From Setophaga petechia (Eukaryota > Chordata > Aves > Passeriformes > Parulidae): DNA of 64,000 nt. A program made the position numbers and the translations under genes. The notes under the pieces are model-generated. The model was not told the origin of the DNA and made no database searches. It worked only from the letters and a program-made list of their open reading frames with translations. Positions within the stretch are counted from its first letter, which is position 1, and each line of letters begins with the position of its first letter. Positions 62,933 to 64,000 of the stretch are shown piece after piece. The stretch covers positions 9,042,001-9,106,000 of the forward strand of contig JANCRA010000003.1 in assembly GCA_024362935.1 (NCBI GenBank), read 5' to 3'.

Positions 62933-63724
62933 CTACAAAAGGTCAGAAACGTTCAATGTTACACAAAAAAGGCACTGGGGAGAATTCCAGTGCTCCTCCA
63001 TCCCTTCCCACATAACAGTTTGGTGCATTACAATTATAAAATGACATGCAATCTCAAACTTAGAAATTTAGCAGGTTTTTTTCCAAAATCATAATCACTA
63101 AGCAGACTTTAAAAAAAACATACGAAGTCCCTTCTTCGTCTAAACATTCTGAGTAGCAGAATTAGAACTAAACAATGTCATGAAGAACTACAAAACAGAA
63201 AGGTCTGAAATTGAATTTTTAAAAAAATGTTACAATATTATGTTTTATAAATATTAAAAATGAAGGGGAATACATCAAAGATTACAATTAACGCAGAAAT
63301 GCCACTTAAAATTAATTTTATTTTTTAATCAATGTTTACAGTTGAGCATCAGCATCTAAATTATTTTCCAACACTCAGTCGCATTCTTTGCATCCCAGTG
63401 TAAAGATATGCTTTACACTTGATACAGTGTTAGAGATACATTCGAAATAAGGAACACAAACAATTAGTAAGAGGAATCATGCTGATGTACATGCAGAAAA
63501 GATATGGTGCTTTAAGAATTACTAAACATTGAGAAAAGAATGACAACATTGACAGCACATTAAAAGAAAGGAAAATGACATACAGGAGAGAAGCTACAAA
63601 AACTCAATTGGCTGACAGAAGTAAACATTTCTAGAAGAAAATACTAAAAATAATCTGTTGAACTGGTAAGAAATATTTTTGGGGCAGAGAAGCAGAGATT
63701 AATAACAGATCTGGAAGTACTGAC
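62933..63724 (-). other. EML1: EML1 intron sequence upstream of the HELP exon
   Basis: AT-rich, no open frame of note and no repeat recognised. It separates the HELP exon from the Ser/Pro-rich open segment at 63725-63955. Confidence 0.7.
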
Positions 63725-63955
63725 TTGGGGACTTCATGGGGCTTATAAAACTAGGAGATCTGGGAAATGCCATGAAGGTCTGACTAGGACTTTTGGGAAG
63801 TGGCAAGGCCAAAGTGGGTGTCCTGTGAACTTCTGATGAAGTTTGTCCAGATTCAGAACGTGCTGGCTCTTGCTGCTCCATCGGCAGATCAAGGGGTTCA
63901 GCCTTGTTCACATGCGAATCAAGCAGTTTTGGAGTCAGTGACATCTGTAGAGTTA
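63725..63955 (-). CDS. Candidate EML1 cassette exon encoding a Ser/Pro-rich linker
   Basis: On the minus strand a pyrimidine-rich tract (from base 64000) ends in TTCTGTCTAG at 63956. From 63955 the frame is open for 231 bases to a possible donor CCCCAA|GTCAGT. Its length is a multiple of three. If the preceding constitutive exon ends with the first base of the split Glu codon, inclusion keeps frame on both sides (phase 1 in, phase 1 out). The peptide reads about TLQMSLTPKLLDSHVNKAEP, DLPMEQQEPARSESGQ, then three proline-directed units KSPS, RSPS and KSPS near its end. Codons include CpGs that the intron around it lacks. If the donor is skipped, translation stops at TAA (63701-63699). Other phase-1 GT sites within the SPS repeats make the 3' end uncertain. 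I do not recognise the sequence from EML1 proteins that I know; an alternative terminal exon or a chance frame remains possible. Confidence 0.45.
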
Positions 63956-64000
63956 CTAGACAGAATAATCGTGGGCACAGAGGAAATGGAAGGGCAAAAG

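Noticed and set aside
1..64000. A novel prokaryote-style system (operon, CRISPR, toxin-antitoxin, prophage)
   Set aside because: Spliced vertebrate exons, CR1 elements and CpG islands show that this is an ordinary bird gene region; nothing of that kind is present.

Overview
The window is vertebrate nuclear DNA, almost certainly from a bird. It has intron-rich genes with GT-AG splice sites, several CR1 LINE 3' ends of the avian type, an ERVL-type solo LTR of the kind common in birds (songbirds especially), and AT-rich introns broken by GC-rich CpG islands. There is no bacterial operon, CRISPR array or phage. The recognised genes read on the minus strand.

Right half (about 36.3-64.0 kb): the 3' three quarters of EML1, echinoderm microtubule-associated protein-like 1. 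Seventeen consecutive coding exons were read base by base from 62932 down to the stop codon at 37745. They join in frame without a break and encode 632 complete residues plus one split codon. By length and alignment from memory they correspond to residues 183-815 of the 815-residue human protein: the HELP motif and the tandem WD beta-propellers (TAPE domain). The 5' exons (coiled coil and basic linker) lie beyond base 64000. A further Ser/Pro-rich open segment at 63725-63955 has splice-site-like ends and the right phase to be an in-frame cassette exon just before the HELP motif. It is the most interesting item in the window.

Middle (about 27.2-36.3 kb): intergenic DNA with no gene I can support.

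Left part (about 1-27.2 kb): a strong CpG island at 25.7-27.2 kb contains, on the minus strand, a short first coding exon that reads ATGAG and then a GT donor. In human 14q32 the gene after EML1, in the same orientation, is EVL (Ena/VASP-like), whose protein starts Met-Ser. I therefore infer that this is the EVL promoter and first exon, and that bases 1-26571 are EVL intron 1. That intron holds four CR1 fragments, an LTR-like element, a second CpG-rich island with RFX-type X-box motifs, a G-quadruplex-forming minisatellite and some AT-rich possible enhancer blocks.

The layout is thus EML1 followed by EVL in tandem. Both act on the cytoskeleton (microtubules and actin respectively), but nothing here shows shared regulation. 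Most long open frames in the GC-rich parts are artefacts of base composition.
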